Below, piece by piece: positions 1 through 7,593 of a stretch of 24,373 bases of DNA. Both the position numbers and the translations under genes were made by a program. Numbering within the stretch: the first letter of the stretch is position 1; every line of letters begins with the position of its first letter. A model generated the notes under the pieces. That model worked only from the letters and a program-made list of their open reading frames with translations. It made no database searches and was not told the DNA's origin. The DNA comes from Prevotella sp. UBA7594 (lineage in GTDB: Bacteria; Bacteroidota; Bacteroidia; Bacteroidales; Bacteroidaceae). Location: the NCBI GenBank assembly GCA_002490315.1, contig DLKG01000087.1, positions 4,448 to 28,820 on the forward strand. The letters are read 5' to 3'.

Positions 1-6
1 TAATTC

Positions 7-1062
7 CTAATTCCTAATTCTAACACTCATTCCTTCCGACACTTTCTGGCTTCCATCCGTTATAACCTTGTCGCCAGCGGCAAGTCCAGACGTGACGATG
101 ACGCCATTATCGGTGAAATCTCCGAGTGTGATGTACTGTTGTTTTGCCTTTCCGCCAGCAGCAAGCCACACGAAGCGGCGGTTGTCAGAGTCGAGCTTCA
201 GAGCATTAATAGGTATCACAAAGCCTGATGTTGCAGCTCCATCTCCTTCTGCGCTTCTACCTACATCTGTGAGTTTAACTCTACCCACCATTCCTGGCAT
301 CAGCTTTCCGTCGGTATGTTTAATGGCCAATTTCACATCGTAAGTATGCGATACGGCATTGGCTTCAATGCCTTTCTCTGTAATATAGGCATCATATACT
401 TGTCCACCTACAGCTGCAACAACAACTTTTGCCTTAGCACCAATCTTAATAGCCGACACTTCTTTCTCAGGTATAGATATTTTCACATCAACACTCGATA
501 TATCGACAAGACGGAATATCTGTTGACCTGCCATCACGTTCATTCCACGCTCTGCAGTGCGCTCTGATATTACACCCGCGAAAGGAGCTGTCAACGATGT
601 TCTTGTAAGCTGAGTGCGTGCAAGACGTTCTGAGGTTTGCGCCTGCTCAAGGGCTGTTTGCACCTCCACCCACCGTATGTCGGAAATGACACCCTGCTTG
701 TGGAGTGGCTCATAACGACGATAGGCATCTTCTGCCTGGTTCAATGTGGCAAGAGCCATCTTGTGGGCATCGCGAAGCGATATTGGGTCGACAGTGGCAA
801 GAAGTTGCCCTTTGGCTACGTGGTCGCCATTGTCGGCACGGAGAGCTACGATATTACCCGGTACCTCAAAACTTAAAGAAGTGCCAGTCTTTTCAACTAC
901 TGTTCCTACATAATCACCATATTCGTTGCCTGAAGTGTTTCCCACAGCAACAACTCCTACAACCACTGCCTCGCTTTGTCTCTCCTTCTTTTTGTCAGAA
1001 CAAGATGTCAGCAATGCAATGACTCCCAAAAACACAATAGTGTAGATAAGACGTACTCGCAT
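7..1062 (-). CDS. RND efflux periplasmic adaptor lipoprotein (membrane fusion protein)
   Basis: A 351-residue HlyD/AcrA-type adaptor, which would link an inner-membrane RND pump to an outer-membrane channel. The N-terminus is a lipoprotein signal with lipobox LTSC, placing the lipidated Cys at residue 21. A biotinyl-lipoyl-like half-motif lies near residues 65-95 (VPGNIVALRADNGDHVAKGQ). An alpha-hairpin rich in Ala, Gln and Glu follows at about 95-150, then the second lipoyl half (LTAPFAGVISERTAERGMNV), a beta-barrel at about 190-270 and a membrane-proximal domain to the end. Length is normal for the family. The stop codon lies at the window edge, so the expected RND permease and outer-membrane factor genes would be outside, to the left. 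A good minus-strand promoter lies just upstream. The substrate cannot be told. Confidence 0.93.
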   Translation of the reverse strand: MRVRLIYTIVFLGVIALLTSCSDKKKERQSEAVVVGVVAVGNTSGNEYGDYVGTVVEKTGTSLSFEVPGNIVALRADNGDHVAKGQLLATVDPISLRDAHKMALATLNQAEDAYRRYEPLHKQGVISDIRWVEVQTALEQAQTSERLARTQLTRTSLTAPFAGVISERTAERGMNVMAGQQIFRLVDISSVDVKISIPEKEVSAIKIGAKAKVVVAAVGGQVYDAYITEKGIEANAVSHTYDVKLAIKHTDGKLMPGMVGRVKLTDVGRSAEGDGAATSGFVIPINALKLDSDNRRFVWLAAGGKAKQQYITLGDFTDNGVIVTSGLAAGDKVITDGSQKVSEGMSVRIRN

Positions 1063-1105
1063 AATTGTTTTCTATTATTTATTACCTTACTATTTATTAT
1101 GTCTG

Positions 1106-1137
1106 CAAATTTACACAAATTTACATACACGCAAAAA
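1106..1137 (-). promoter_or_regulatory. Bacteroidota-type promoter of the efflux adaptor gene
   Basis: Read on the minus strand, TTTTTG (1132-1137) is followed after 18 bp by TAAATTTG (1106-1113). This matches the Bacteroidota -33 TTTG / -7 TAnnTTTG consensus. The start codon is about 44 nt downstream of the -7 element. Confidence 0.6.
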
Positions 1138-1139
1138 GG

Positions 1140-1161
1140 GAGCATCACAAAAATGATGCTC
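1140..1161. terminator. Hairpin with T-runs on both sides (possible bidirectional terminator)
   Basis: GAGCATCA and TGATGCTC form a perfect 8-bp stem around the loop CAAAAA. On the plus strand it is followed by TGTTTTTCTTCTTT, and on the minus strand by CCCTTTTTG. It abuts the -33 element of the efflux promoter, so it may insulate that promoter from transcription coming from either side. Confidence 0.45.
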
Positions 1162-1197
1162 TGTTTTTCTTCTTTATTAGTATAAAAAAGGAAAAGC

Positions 1198-1344
1198 ATG
1201 TCAGATATTACTCAATTCAAAGAATATTATTATCTAATTCAACTTTCGGATTTAGAGGAATGTAAAGAATTTAAAGTAGTTATCGCCGCCAATGGCGGCT
1301 TAGAAGTTAAAGACAATAGCAAAAAATGGCAAAATCGTGTGTAA
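1198..1344 (+). CDS. Small hypothetical protein, 48 aa
   Basis: An ATG at 1198 opens a 48-codon frame ending in TAA at 1342-1344. It encodes a protein starting MSDITQFKEYYYLIQLSDL and ending NSKKWQNRV. An A/G-rich leader (AAAAAAGGAAAAGC) precedes the ATG, which is favourable for initiation in this phylum. The composition is protein-like: mixed acidic and basic, with no low-complexity run. I do not recognise a family and see no clear -33/-7 promoter. It sits alone in a 577-bp gap, pointing the opposite way to its neighbours. It could be a chance frame or the remnant of a longer gene. Confidence 0.35.
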   Translation: MSDITQFKEYYYLIQLSDLEECKEFKVVIAANGGLEVKDNSKKWQNRV

Positions 1345-1448
1345 AAACTATACATATAGACTTTTGCATATGGCTTTAAATTCTCTAACTTCTTTAATTT
1401 CTTTAAATTCCACAAATCAGAAACTTAAGTTATCTAACATAATGGCAT

Positions 1449-1477
1449 AACTGGGAGAGGGAGAGCCCTCGCACCCT
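1449..1477 (+). repeat. Degenerate end of the ACTGGGAGAGGG intergenic element
   Basis: The sequence starts AACTGGGAGAGGGAGAGCCC, like the terminal inverted repeat of the full copies at 13898, 18391 and 24101. It then diverges (CTCGCACCCTACA). Like the intact copies it is preceded by AT, giving TA-ACTGGG. Confidence 0.7.
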
Positions 1478-1510
1478 ACATAAAAAGAATAGGCTGTGTC
1501 AAAATAATAA

Positions 1511-1533
1511 GCCGAGCGCAGACCGCGCTCGGC
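1511..1533 (-). terminator. Intrinsic terminator downstream of the HD-domain gene
   Basis: GCCGAGCGC and GCGCTCGGC form a perfect 9-bp stem with a 5-nt loop. On the minus strand it is followed by TTATTATTTTGA. It lies about 107 bp past the stop of the HD-domain gene and would end the HAD-HD transcript. Confidence 0.7.
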
Positions 1534-1599
1534 TTGTCGCTTGCCTTAGCAAGAATGGGTAAATAGCTCATGAGGGTGTGCAAAAGACTCGCAAATGGA

Positions 1600-1631
1600 T
1601 TATCCATGGCGGAGGTCTCAGCCACGGATAA
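1600..1631. repeat. Shortened copy of the GTGGCGGAGGTCTC palindrome module
   Basis: TTATCCATGGC and GCCACGGATAA form a near-perfect 11-bp inverted repeat around GGAGGTCTCA. The sequence matches the left arm of the 26-bp palindrome modules at 14089 and 18535, but the distal arm is lost. It supports an old copy of the composite element here. Confidence 0.6.
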
Positions 1632-1639
1632 ATAGCTAA

Positions 1640-2272
1640 CTACAATTCGTCGAGATCTTCGCCCTTCCGCTCCATAATGGAGGCAGCGAGCCCGTCAGCC
1701 ACCTGAATGATAGAAACGAGGGGATAGAGCTTGCGCGACGTGTCGTAGCAGCGCTCGTCCTCGTAGCTGTTCATGTTGAGCCCGAAGGCTCCCATGTGCC
1801 AGCGTATGGCGAGCATCTCGTCGTCCTGCAGGTCGAGTCCGCTACAAAGAAGAAGGATTACCGACTTCTCGCCATGTCCCATAGGGAAATTCTTGTACGT
1901 CACCTTGTAGCCCTCAGAGTCTTCCCACGTGCCGAGGCGTGTCTTGCGGCGCTTGACGGTGCGCTCGTAGATGTCGCTTTTGCATACATCGTGTAGCAAA
2001 CTGGCAAGAATTACGCTCTCGCGTTTTACTTCATTGGCGAGTGTCGGCTCAAGCGGCTGCATCGCCTCATATACGGCAAGAGCCGCCTTGCAGGTGTTGA
2101 GCGAGTGTAGCACGAGTCCACCCGCAGTGTTGAGATGATGGCCAGCCGATGCGGGTGCTTCGTAGAACCCCATATCTTCAAGGTCGGCTATCACGTCTTC
2201 CACTCCGTCGCGTCCGGTAGAACGGAGGAGTTCGTTGAATTCTTCCTTATTTTTCTTTAAATCAAGTTCCAT
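1640..2272 (-). CDS. HD-domain metal-dependent phosphohydrolase
   Basis: A 210-residue protein with the metal ligands of the HD superfamily in order: H56 (LVLHSLN), H94-D95 (SLLHDVCKSD), H133 (MGHGEKS), H159 (IRWHMGAF) and D193 (QVADGLAAS). The five-site pattern resembles the HD domain of YhaM-type exoribonucleases and related stand-alone phosphohydrolases, but no nucleic-acid-binding OB domain precedes it. The substrate is unknown. There is no signal peptide or membrane segment, so it should be cytoplasmic. The gene follows the HAD hydrolase gene by 36 bp on the same strand and is probably co-transcribed with it. The start is the first ATG of the frame; the first 40 residues look like a helical lead-in. 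Confidence 0.82.
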   Translation of the reverse strand: MELDLKKNKEEFNELLRSTGRDGVEDVIADLEDMGFYEAPASAGHHLNTAGGLVLHSLNTCKAALAVYEAMQPLEPTLANEVKRESVILASLLHDVCKSDIYERTVKRRKTRLGTWEDSEGYKVTYKNFPMGHGEKSVILLLCSGLDLQDDEMLAIRWHMGAFGLNMNSYEDERCYDTSRKLYPLVSIIQVADGLAASIMERKGEDLDEL

Positions 2273-2308
2273 AGATATAATGTTTTAAATGAATGTTTCA
2301 CAAACGCT

Positions 2309-2917
2309 TTATTCATATTCTTTTATAATCTCGCGCAACCTCTCCTTGTATTGCATGGCGTTTTCAAACCGTATTGCTTTCATTCCGAAAGCAATAGCAG
2401 CATCTACATTTTCCTGCTTGTCGTCTGCAAAGACACATTCCTCGGGGGTAAGTCCGAAACGTCGGCATGTCAACTCATATATGCCACGCTCTGGTTTAAC
2501 TATATGTTCTTCAGAGGATACTATTCTGCCGTCGAGCAGCTGGAATATAGGATATTGCTGCATTGTGGTGTGCACGCAGCTGCACCAGTTTGTCAATCCA
2601 TACAGTTTGTAGCCCTCAGCCTTGAGCCTCGCAAGCAGTTGGCGCATGCCTTTCATCTCCCCGATGACAAACTCGGTATAGCGATTGCCGAACTCTTCTA
2701 TCTGCTTGGCATACTGCGGCATTGCCTGCTGCATATCGTTGATTATTTGGCTGAAAGGTTTTGACTCGCGGTCGAGGCGCTCATTCCAATGGTCGTCCAT
2801 GAGATGACGGTAGAAATCGAGAGCATCATCATGCTTGTCAAACAACTGGTCGAGTATAAGGAAATAGTCATAGTCGACCAATACCTTACCAAAATCAAAA
2901 ATCAGATTCTTTATCAT
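2309..2917 (-). CDS. HAD-superfamily hydrolase (subfamily IA, YihX-like)
   Basis: From the ATG at 2917 the protein is 202 residues. It has all four HAD motifs: I, FDFGKVLVDYD with nucleophile D8 and Gly at +2 as in YihX-like members; II, T109-N110 (GLTNWC); III, K141 (HIVKPE); IV, D165-D166 (FADDKQENVDAA). The helical cap lies between about residues 15 and 90. It is probably a cytoplasmic sugar-phosphate or related phosphatase; specificity cannot be read from sequence. The frame is open back to 2986, but that extension encodes a 5-residue repeat from tandem DNA repeats. Starting at MIKNLIFDFG puts motif I at the usual distance from the N-terminus. The HD-domain gene follows by 36 bp. Confidence 0.88.
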   Translation of the reverse strand: MIKNLIFDFGKVLVDYDYFLILDQLFDKHDDALDFYRHLMDDHWNERLDRESKPFSQIINDMQQAMPQYAKQIEEFGNRYTEFVIGEMKGMRQLLARLKAEGYKLYGLTNWCSCVHTTMQQYPIFQLLDGRIVSSEEHIVKPERGIYELTCRRFGLTPEECVFADDKQENVDAAIAFGMKAIRFENAMQYKERLREIIKEYE

Positions 2918-2925
2918 GCTTACAC

Positions 2926-2970
2926 AATCAAATACGTCACAATCAAATACGTAATAATCAAATACGCCAT
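2926..2970. repeat. Three tandem 15-bp repeats upstream of the HAD gene
   Basis: Three head-to-tail units start AATCAAATACG (2926-2940, 2941-2955, 2956-2970). They differ only in the last four or five bases. They end 8 bp before the proposed HAD start codon, in its 5' leader, and keep that reading frame open (VFD repeated). Confidence 0.9.
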
Positions 2971-3050
2971 AAAGAGCCGACAACACTTTTCTTTAATTGT
3001 GTGTATATCGTCACTTTATGGCGCATAATTCCTAAACTCGTTTACTGACA

Positions 3051-3067
3051 GCATGTCGAAGACATGC
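3051..3067. terminator. Short hairpin after the GH130 gene (weak terminator candidate)
   Basis: GCATGTC and GACATGC form a perfect 7-bp stem with a 3-nt loop, 21 bp beyond the GH130 stop. No T-run follows on the minus strand, so intrinsic termination is doubtful. The stem may only protect the 3' end of the message. Confidence 0.35.
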
Positions 3068-3088
3068 GAAACTTAAATAAAATTATAC

Positions 3089-4087
3089 TTAGATGATGCT
3101 GTTCTTCTTAGTCCACTCCACGATTTCAGGAATATATCCGAAAGCCAAACCGGTAACAGTGTCGGCGCAGCCGTAGTAAACTGCTATGCGACCAGTCTCC
3201 GGGTCGTGCACCTCGGCGCAGGGGAAGCAAACGTTTGGCACGTCGCCCATGCACTCGTAGGGAGTCTGCGGGGAGATGAGGTAAGGACCTGAGCGGTGGG
3301 TAGCCTTCCAAGGCTGCTCGAGGTCGAGCAGAGCCGAACCGAAGGCGTAAACGTAGCCGTTGCAAGAACGGAGCACGCCATGGTAGAACAGAAGCCATCC
3401 CTCAGATGTCTTCACGGGCACTGGACCAGCACCAATCTTCATGCACTGCCAAGCCGAAAGCTCAAAGGCAGCAGGAGCCATTACGTGGCGGTGGTGTCCC
3501 CAGAACTCCATGTCGGGCGACTCGCTATAGAAGATGTCGCCGAAGGGAGTGTGGCCCGTGTCGCTCGGACGGGAGAGCATTGCGAAGCGGCCGTTGATCT
3601 TCTCGGGGAAGAGCACGCCGTTGCGGTTGTAGGGCAGGAAGGCATTCTCAAGCTGATGGAATGTCTTGAAGTCCTTTGTCCATGCGATGCCGATGGTCGG
3701 GCCGTGATAGCCGTTGCACCATGTCACGTAGTAGCGGTCCTCGATGAAGCATACGCGCGGGTCGTAGCCATACACCCACTCGCCGATTTCCTTGTCGTCG
3801 CACTGGAAGCGCAGCGGCTCCTCATTGATGTTCCAGTTGACGCCGTCCTTGGAGAAGCCGACGTGGAGCACCATGCGGCGGTTGGTGTCGTCGCAGCGGA
3901 ACACTCCGGCGAAGCCCTCGCCGAAAGGCACTACTGCACTATTGAATATACTATTGCTCGTAGGCAGCAAGTCGCGCGGAATAATCGGGTTCTTTGAACA
4001 GCGCCACAGCGGAGAGCGTGCGTCTTCCGGACGCTCTTCCCAAGGCATGTTGGGAAGCGGATTGCCTGAAATGATAAGTTTGCTCAT
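3089..4087 (-). CDS. GH130-family beta-mannoside phosphorylase
   Basis: A 332-residue five-bladed beta-propeller of glycoside hydrolase family 130. Members phosphorolyse beta-1,4-linked mannosides (mannosyl-glucose, mannosyl-GlcNAc or mannooligosaccharides) to alpha-mannose-1-phosphate plus a shortened acceptor. The catalytic Asp is D109 in [11 protein letters not shown]. Other family landmarks are [28 protein letters not shown] and [19 protein letters not shown]. There is no signal peptide, so it acts in the cytoplasm on imported substrate. The size fits GH130_2 (about 330 residues) better than GH130_1 (about 390), which favours mannosyl-GlcNAc or mannooligosaccharides over mannosyl-glucose; this is inference. 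The MFS permease gene lies 23 bp upstream on the same strand, so the pair probably forms an import-and-cleave unit. Confidence 0.9.
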   Translation of the reverse strand: MSKLIISGNPLPNMPWEERPEDARSPLWRCSKNPIIPRDLLPTSNSIFNSAVVPFGEGFAGVFRCDDTNRRMVLHVGFSKDGVNWNINEEPLRFQCDDKEIGEWVYGYDPRVCFIEDRYYVTWCNGYHGPTIGIAWTKDFKTFHQLENAFLPYNRNGVLFPEKINGRFAMLSRPSDTGHTPFGDIFYSESPDMEFWGHHRHVMAPAAFELSAWQCMKIGAGPVPVKTSEGWLLFYHGVLRSCNGYVYAFGSALLDLEQPWKATHRSGPYLISPQTPYECMGDVPNVCFPCAEVHDPETGRIAVYYGCADTVTGLAFGYIPEIVEWTKKNSII

Positions 4088-4110
4088 AGTTGTTAATATT
4101 TAGAAGTTTT

Positions 4111-5442
4111 TTATTTTTTCTTGTCTGGATACGTGAACGGCACAAACCATGTGATGAGGAATGCCGGAATGGTGCAGAAGAGCACGAAGATGAAGAAGTC
4201 GCGGTAGCCAAGCCAGTCGCTCACATATCCGCTGAGCATACCAGGCAGCATTACACCGAGGTTCATGATGCCCGAAGCGAAGGCATAGTGTGCCATCTGG
4301 TGCTTGCCCGGCGCTATCTGCTGCATCATGAAAAGCGTAAGCCCAACAAAGCCGAAACCGTAGCCGAAATACTCGAGCACGATGCCACCGCCAATGAGCC
4401 ACAGACTTTCGGGCTGGTAAATGGCAAGCAGCGTATATGCCACAAACGGCAGGTTGAACACGCAGCAGAGCGAGAAGAGCGACTTCTGCAGTCCACGATG
4501 CGCCACATAATATCCGGCAAGAATACTTCCAATGACGAAGGCGGCTGCACCGAACGTGCCGTAGCACAAGCCTATCTCCTGCTCGGAGAGTCCGAGTCCC
4601 TGGTCGGCACGGTCGGCCTTGAGAAACAGCGGCACTATCTTCATGACAAATCCCTCGGCAAAACGGTAGAGAATGATGAAGACGATGTAATATACGATGT
4701 GGCGCTTGCGGAAGAGATCGACAAAGACATTGCCCAGCTCAACCATCGTTTCCTTGAAGCCCGGACGTTCAGTCTTGTCTCTTGGGGTCTCGGACGGCAC
4801 AAACTTCATATTATAGAGTCCTAACACCACCATGACAATGCCGATGACAGCCATAATGACTGTCCACGCGAGCACTGTGGCATGGCGCTTGGCAGCGGCA
4901 ATGGCGGCAGCGTCAAGTCCAGCGGTATCGCCTGTGTAACTGTTGATGAGCACGCCTGCCAAATAGACAAGTCCTCCCGTGGCGGCAATCTTGGCGATGT
5001 TGTAGAACGCGCCCTGCCACCCTATGTAGCGCGCCTGGTCGTCCTTGGACAGCGAAGCCATGTACACGCCGTCTGCAGCCACATCGTGCGTGGCGCCGCT
5101 GAAAGCAATGACGGCAAGCAAGGCAATGCACACTGCAAAGAAATTGGGCAGATGAAGAGCCAGTGCCACCAGTCCAAAGAGGCATCCCGTGGCTATCTGG
5201 GTTACGATAACAAAGAATTTCTTTGTCTTGTATATTTCGAGAAGCGGGCTCCAAAGTGGCTTCAGTGTCCATGGCAACATGATGAGCGATGTCCAGAAGG
5301 CTATTTGGGCGTCGCTTACATCAAGCCCCTTGAACATTAGTACACACACCATATTGAGCACGACAAATGGCATACCCATGGCGAAATAAAGCGTCGGCAC
5401 CCACGAAATGGGGCTTCTTCCCTTAGTAATGTTTGGTTCCAT
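4111..5442 (-). CDS. MFS permease (AmpG-like), probable mannoside importer
   Basis: A 443-residue polytopic protein with about 12 hydrophobic segments. The region GATHDVAADGVYMASL near residues 140-155 and the PWTLKPLWSPLLEIYKT loop after the second helix recall AmpG/SLC33-like carriers. Its position directly upstream of the GH130 gene (23-bp gap) suggests it brings in the beta-mannoside substrate. In Bacteroides, GH130 enzymes are often paired with an MFS sugar symporter. The start chosen is the ATG at 5442 (MEPNITKGRSP); the open frame to 5604 runs through a hairpin and into the fdtB-like gene and is unlikely to be translated. A putative -7 element lies about 46 bp upstream. Confidence 0.85.
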   Translation of the reverse strand: MEPNITKGRSPISWVPTLYFAMGMPFVVLNMVCVLMFKGLDVSDAQIAFWTSLIMLPWTLKPLWSPLLEIYKTKKFFVIVTQIATGCLFGLVALALHLPNFFAVCIALLAVIAFSGATHDVAADGVYMASLSKDDQARYIGWQGAFYNIAKIAATGGLVYLAGVLINSYTGDTAGLDAAAIAAAKRHATVLAWTVIMAVIGIVMVVLGLYNMKFVPSETPRDKTERPGFKETMVELGNVFVDLFRKRHIVYYIVFIILYRFAEGFVMKIVPLFLKADRADQGLGLSEQEIGLCYGTFGAAAFVIGSILAGYYVAHRGLQKSLFSLCCVFNLPFVAYTLLAIYQPESLWLIGGGIVLEYFGYGFGFVGLTLFMMQQIAPGKHQMAHYAFASGIMNLGVMLPGMLSGYVSDWLGYRDFFIFVLFCTIPAFLITWFVPFTYPDKKK

Positions 5443-5487
5443 TAATTTTGTTTTGTAATTATTAGTTTTATCAGTAAGTTTCTTATG

Positions 5488-5495
5488 CAAAAGTA
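5488..5495 (-). promoter_or_regulatory. Possible -7 promoter element for MFS-GH130
   Basis: The minus strand reads TACTTTTG, matching TAnnTTTG. No TTTG is found 19-20 bp upstream, so support is partial. The position, after a hairpin and before the MFS start, fits a separate transcription unit. Confidence 0.35.
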
Positions 5496-5520
5496 GGAAA
5501 AAAAAATGATACACGTGGAG

Positions 5521-5563
5521 GCGACAGTTATTTATTTTGCTTGGCAAGCGGAAAAACTGTCGC
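5521..5563 (-). terminator. Inverted repeat closing the fdt gene cluster
   Basis: GCGACAGTT and AACTGTCGC are a perfect 9-bp inverted repeat enclosing 25 bp. It lies 9 bp after the aminotransferase stop. A T9 run follows on the minus strand, but only about 16 nt beyond the stem. A terminator separating the fdt trio from MFS-GH130 is plausible. Confidence 0.45.
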
Positions 5564-5572
5564 GACATACGT

Positions 5573-6673
5573 TCATTTCCATTTGTTGACGGCATTGATG
5601 ACAATGTCGGCTTCGTCGTCTGTCATGGCAGGACTGATAGGCAATGACAGCTCCTCACGGTGGATGCGCTCCGTTATGGGTAGCGTCATGTGGTTCCATT
5701 CCGAGTAGGCATTCTGCTTATGTGGCGGAATGGGGTAGTGTACGTCTGCCTGCACTCCATTGTCGAGGAGAAACTGCCTTAGCTCGTCGCGATGCCCGCA
5801 CATCAATGGGAAGATGTGGAAGACGCTGTGCTGCCAATAGTCGATGGACGGTAGTCTGACCGCCTTGTTGCTTATGTTGTCGATGTATCGTCGCGCAATC
5901 TCGCGTCGGCGCTCGTTCTCCTTGTCAAGATATGGAAGCTTAACGTCGAGCACGGCAGCCTGTATTTCGTCGATGCGGCTGTTGCGTCCGACAGTGTCAA
6001 AGACGTAGCGGCGTGCAGAACCGTAGTTGCCGAGTTTGCGCACCATGGCTGCCAAGGCGTCGTCGCTCGTCGTCACCGCTCCTGCGTCTCCCAGCGCTCC
6101 CAGGTTCTTGCCTGGATAGAAGCTGTGGGCAGCCGCGTCACCAAGCGAACCAGTGCGCCAGGATGCGAAGCGGCAACCGTGCGCCTGTGCGTTGTCCTCG
6201 ATGAGCTTGAGATTGTGCTTGCGGCACAATTCCCCTATATGCTCCGTGAAGGCGCAGCGTCCGTAGAGGTGAACAATCATTATGGCACGTGTGCGTGGTG
6301 TTATGGCTGCTTCGATTAGACTGTCGTCAATCTGGAGAGTGTCCTCACGTGGCTCGACGAGCACTGGCTGCAAGCCGTTCTCTGTGATGGCAAGGATGGT
6401 GGCGATGAAGGTGTTGGCTGGCACGATGACCTCGTCGCCATCATTTATTATTCCCATTTCCTTGTAGGCGCGCAGGATGAGCGTGAGCGCGTCGAGTCCA
6501 TTGCCGCATCCTATGCAATGGCGTGTGCCGATGAATGAGGCGTAGTGGTGTTCAAACTGCTCGGTGGCGTCACTGCGCAGGTACCATCCGCCATCGACGA
6601 CACGCTTCACGGCTCTGTTGATTTCTTCTGCATGAAGTGCGGTTACAGCTTTTAGGTCGAGATATTTTATCAT
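5573..6673 (-). CDS. fdtB: DegT/DnrJ/EryC1-family sugar aminotransferase (FdtB/QdtB type)
   Basis: A 366-residue PLP-dependent aminotransferase that should convert a dTDP-3-keto-6-deoxyhexose to the 3-amino sugar, using glutamate as amino donor. The Schiff-base lysine is K189 in [16 protein letters not shown], a block typical of FdtB/QdtB-type enzymes. The PLP-ring Asp is D160 in [10 protein letters not shown]. The substrate-loop sequence is [23 protein letters not shown]. The start at 6673 overlaps the stop of the upstream acyltransferase gene as ATGA, implying translational coupling. An ATG 33 bp further upstream would lengthen the overlap and add residues not typical of the family. The product would be dTDP-Fuc3N or dTDP-Qui3N, set by the ketoisomerase encoded two genes upstream. 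Confidence 0.9.
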   Translation of the reverse strand: MIKYLDLKAVTALHAEEINRAVKRVVDGGWYLRSDATEQFEHHYASFIGTRHCIGCGNGLDALTLILRAYKEMGIINDGDEVIVPANTFIATILAITENGLQPVLVEPREDTLQIDDSLIEAAITPRTRAIMIVHLYGRCAFTEHIGELCRKHNLKLIEDNAQAHGCRFASWRTGSLGDAAAHSFYPGKNLGALGDAGAVTTSDDALAAMVRKLGNYGSARRYVFDTVGRNSRIDEIQAAVLDVKLPYLDKENERRREIARRYIDNISNKAVRLPSIDYWQHSVFHIFPLMCGHRDELRQFLLDNGVQADVHYPIPPHKQNAYSEWNHMTLPITERIHREELSLPISPAMTDDEADIVINAVNKWK

Positions 6674-7593
6674 AGAGTGAAACAGTATTTTAAAGTCACG
6701 GAGCATCCGATGTTCTCTTTGAAATCGCAGAGTCCGTAGTTGGGTATGCCGTTCTCCGTTGACGGACCGATGTCGAGAATGTGCAATCCCTCGTCATGGT
6801 AGTGGAGAAAGAGTGAATACGTGAGGCGGTTCATTGGGCGCAGGGCGGAAAACTCCCTTATGTCTCCCCAATAAACAACTTGCGCCACGCCCTCTGCCAC
6901 ATGGAACACCTGCGCCGCGGCAACGTCGTTGCCATCGTGCTCAAGCACGAAGAAGTCAGCCCGTACAACATTGCTGACCGTCTGCCACACCTGCTCCAGC
7001 GTCATGCGTAGGGGAAAGCCGCGCTCCTCGCGGTTGCGCCTGATTATGTCGTAGGCTCGTGCCACCTGCTCGCGACAGCCAGAGTCGAGTTTTGTCAGAC
7101 GGAAGTTCTCCTTCAAGGCATGATGAAGATTCTTGCGTGCGCTGCGGTCGATAAATTCCTCGTAGCGTGGGATGCGTGCGAGGTCGACATGATAGTTGAG
7201 ATCGACGTGCTCCACTCGCATCTTCCTTGCCATAACGCCTACCCATTTGGAGAGTTGCGTTTCGTCGTAGACAAGCGGTTGGAGAGTTATGCACAGCTTT
7301 AATCCGCGCTCCTTGGCATAGTCAATGAGCAACTGCACAGCCTCCTCCATGCAGGAGAGATGCTGCGTGCCGTTCGTCGTGAAGCCTCCGAAGGGTGCGG
7401 AGAACGGCGAAAGAAGCCGGTCGCCACGTCTTCCGAGTACCATGCCGAAGCGGTGCTTTGTGTCGTCGAACGACAGATAGCGAATGTCATCCGCCTTCTC
7501 GCGGTTGAGTTCGGCAAACCGAACGCTGTTGAATACGTGCTGGGGCTTGTAGAGGCGAGCGTACTCCTCACTTGAAAGTTCGGTTATCTTCAT
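6670..7593 (-). CDS. FemAB-like (GNAT-fold) N-acyltransferase
   Basis: A 307-residue protein resembling FemAB/GNAT-type acyltransferases. The C-terminal half has the usual run [20 protein letters not shown], then [40 protein letters not shown] and [10 protein letters not shown]. It sits between the ketoisomerase and aminotransferase genes and overlaps both by 4 bp (ATGA at each junction), so the three proteins are made together. By position it should acylate the 3-amino group of the dTDP-aminosugar. That step is usually done by hexapeptide-repeat transferases (FdtC/QdtC), which this is not. No signal peptide is present, so it is cytoplasmic. The fold assignment is fairly secure; the substrate is inferred from context only. 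Confidence 0.75.
   Translation of the reverse strand: MKITELSSEEYARLYKPQHVFNSVRFAELNREKADDIRYLSFDDTKHRFGMVLGRRGDRLLSPFSAPFGGFTTNGTQHLSCMEEAVQLLIDYAKERGLKLCITLQPLVYDETQLSKWVGVMARKMRVEHVDLNYHVDLARIPRYEEFIDRSARKNLHHALKENFRLTKLDSGCREQVARAYDIIRRNREERGFPLRMTLEQVWQTVSNVVRADFFVLEHDGNDVAAAQVFHVAEGVAQVVYWGDIREFSALRPMNRLTYSLFLHYHDEGLHILDIGPSTENGIPNYGLCDFKENIGCSVTLKYCFTL

Larger units (their letters stand above)
1345..1639. other. Gene-free spacer with decayed repeat modules and a terminator
   Basis: This is the rest of the gap between the efflux adaptor and the HD-domain gene. It holds a decayed element end at 1449-1477, a strong GC hairpin at 1511-1533 and a shortened palindrome at 1600-1631. I see no further coding potential. 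Confidence 0.7.

Noticed and set aside
2918..2986. N-terminal extension of the HAD hydrolase to 2986
   Set aside because: The added residues come from tandem 15-bp repeats and push motif I far from the N-terminus.
5443..5604. N-terminal extension of the MFS permease to 5604
   Set aside because: It would overlap the aminotransferase gene and run through a hairpin and a possible -7 element. MEPNITKGRSP at 5442 fits the usual distance to the first helix.
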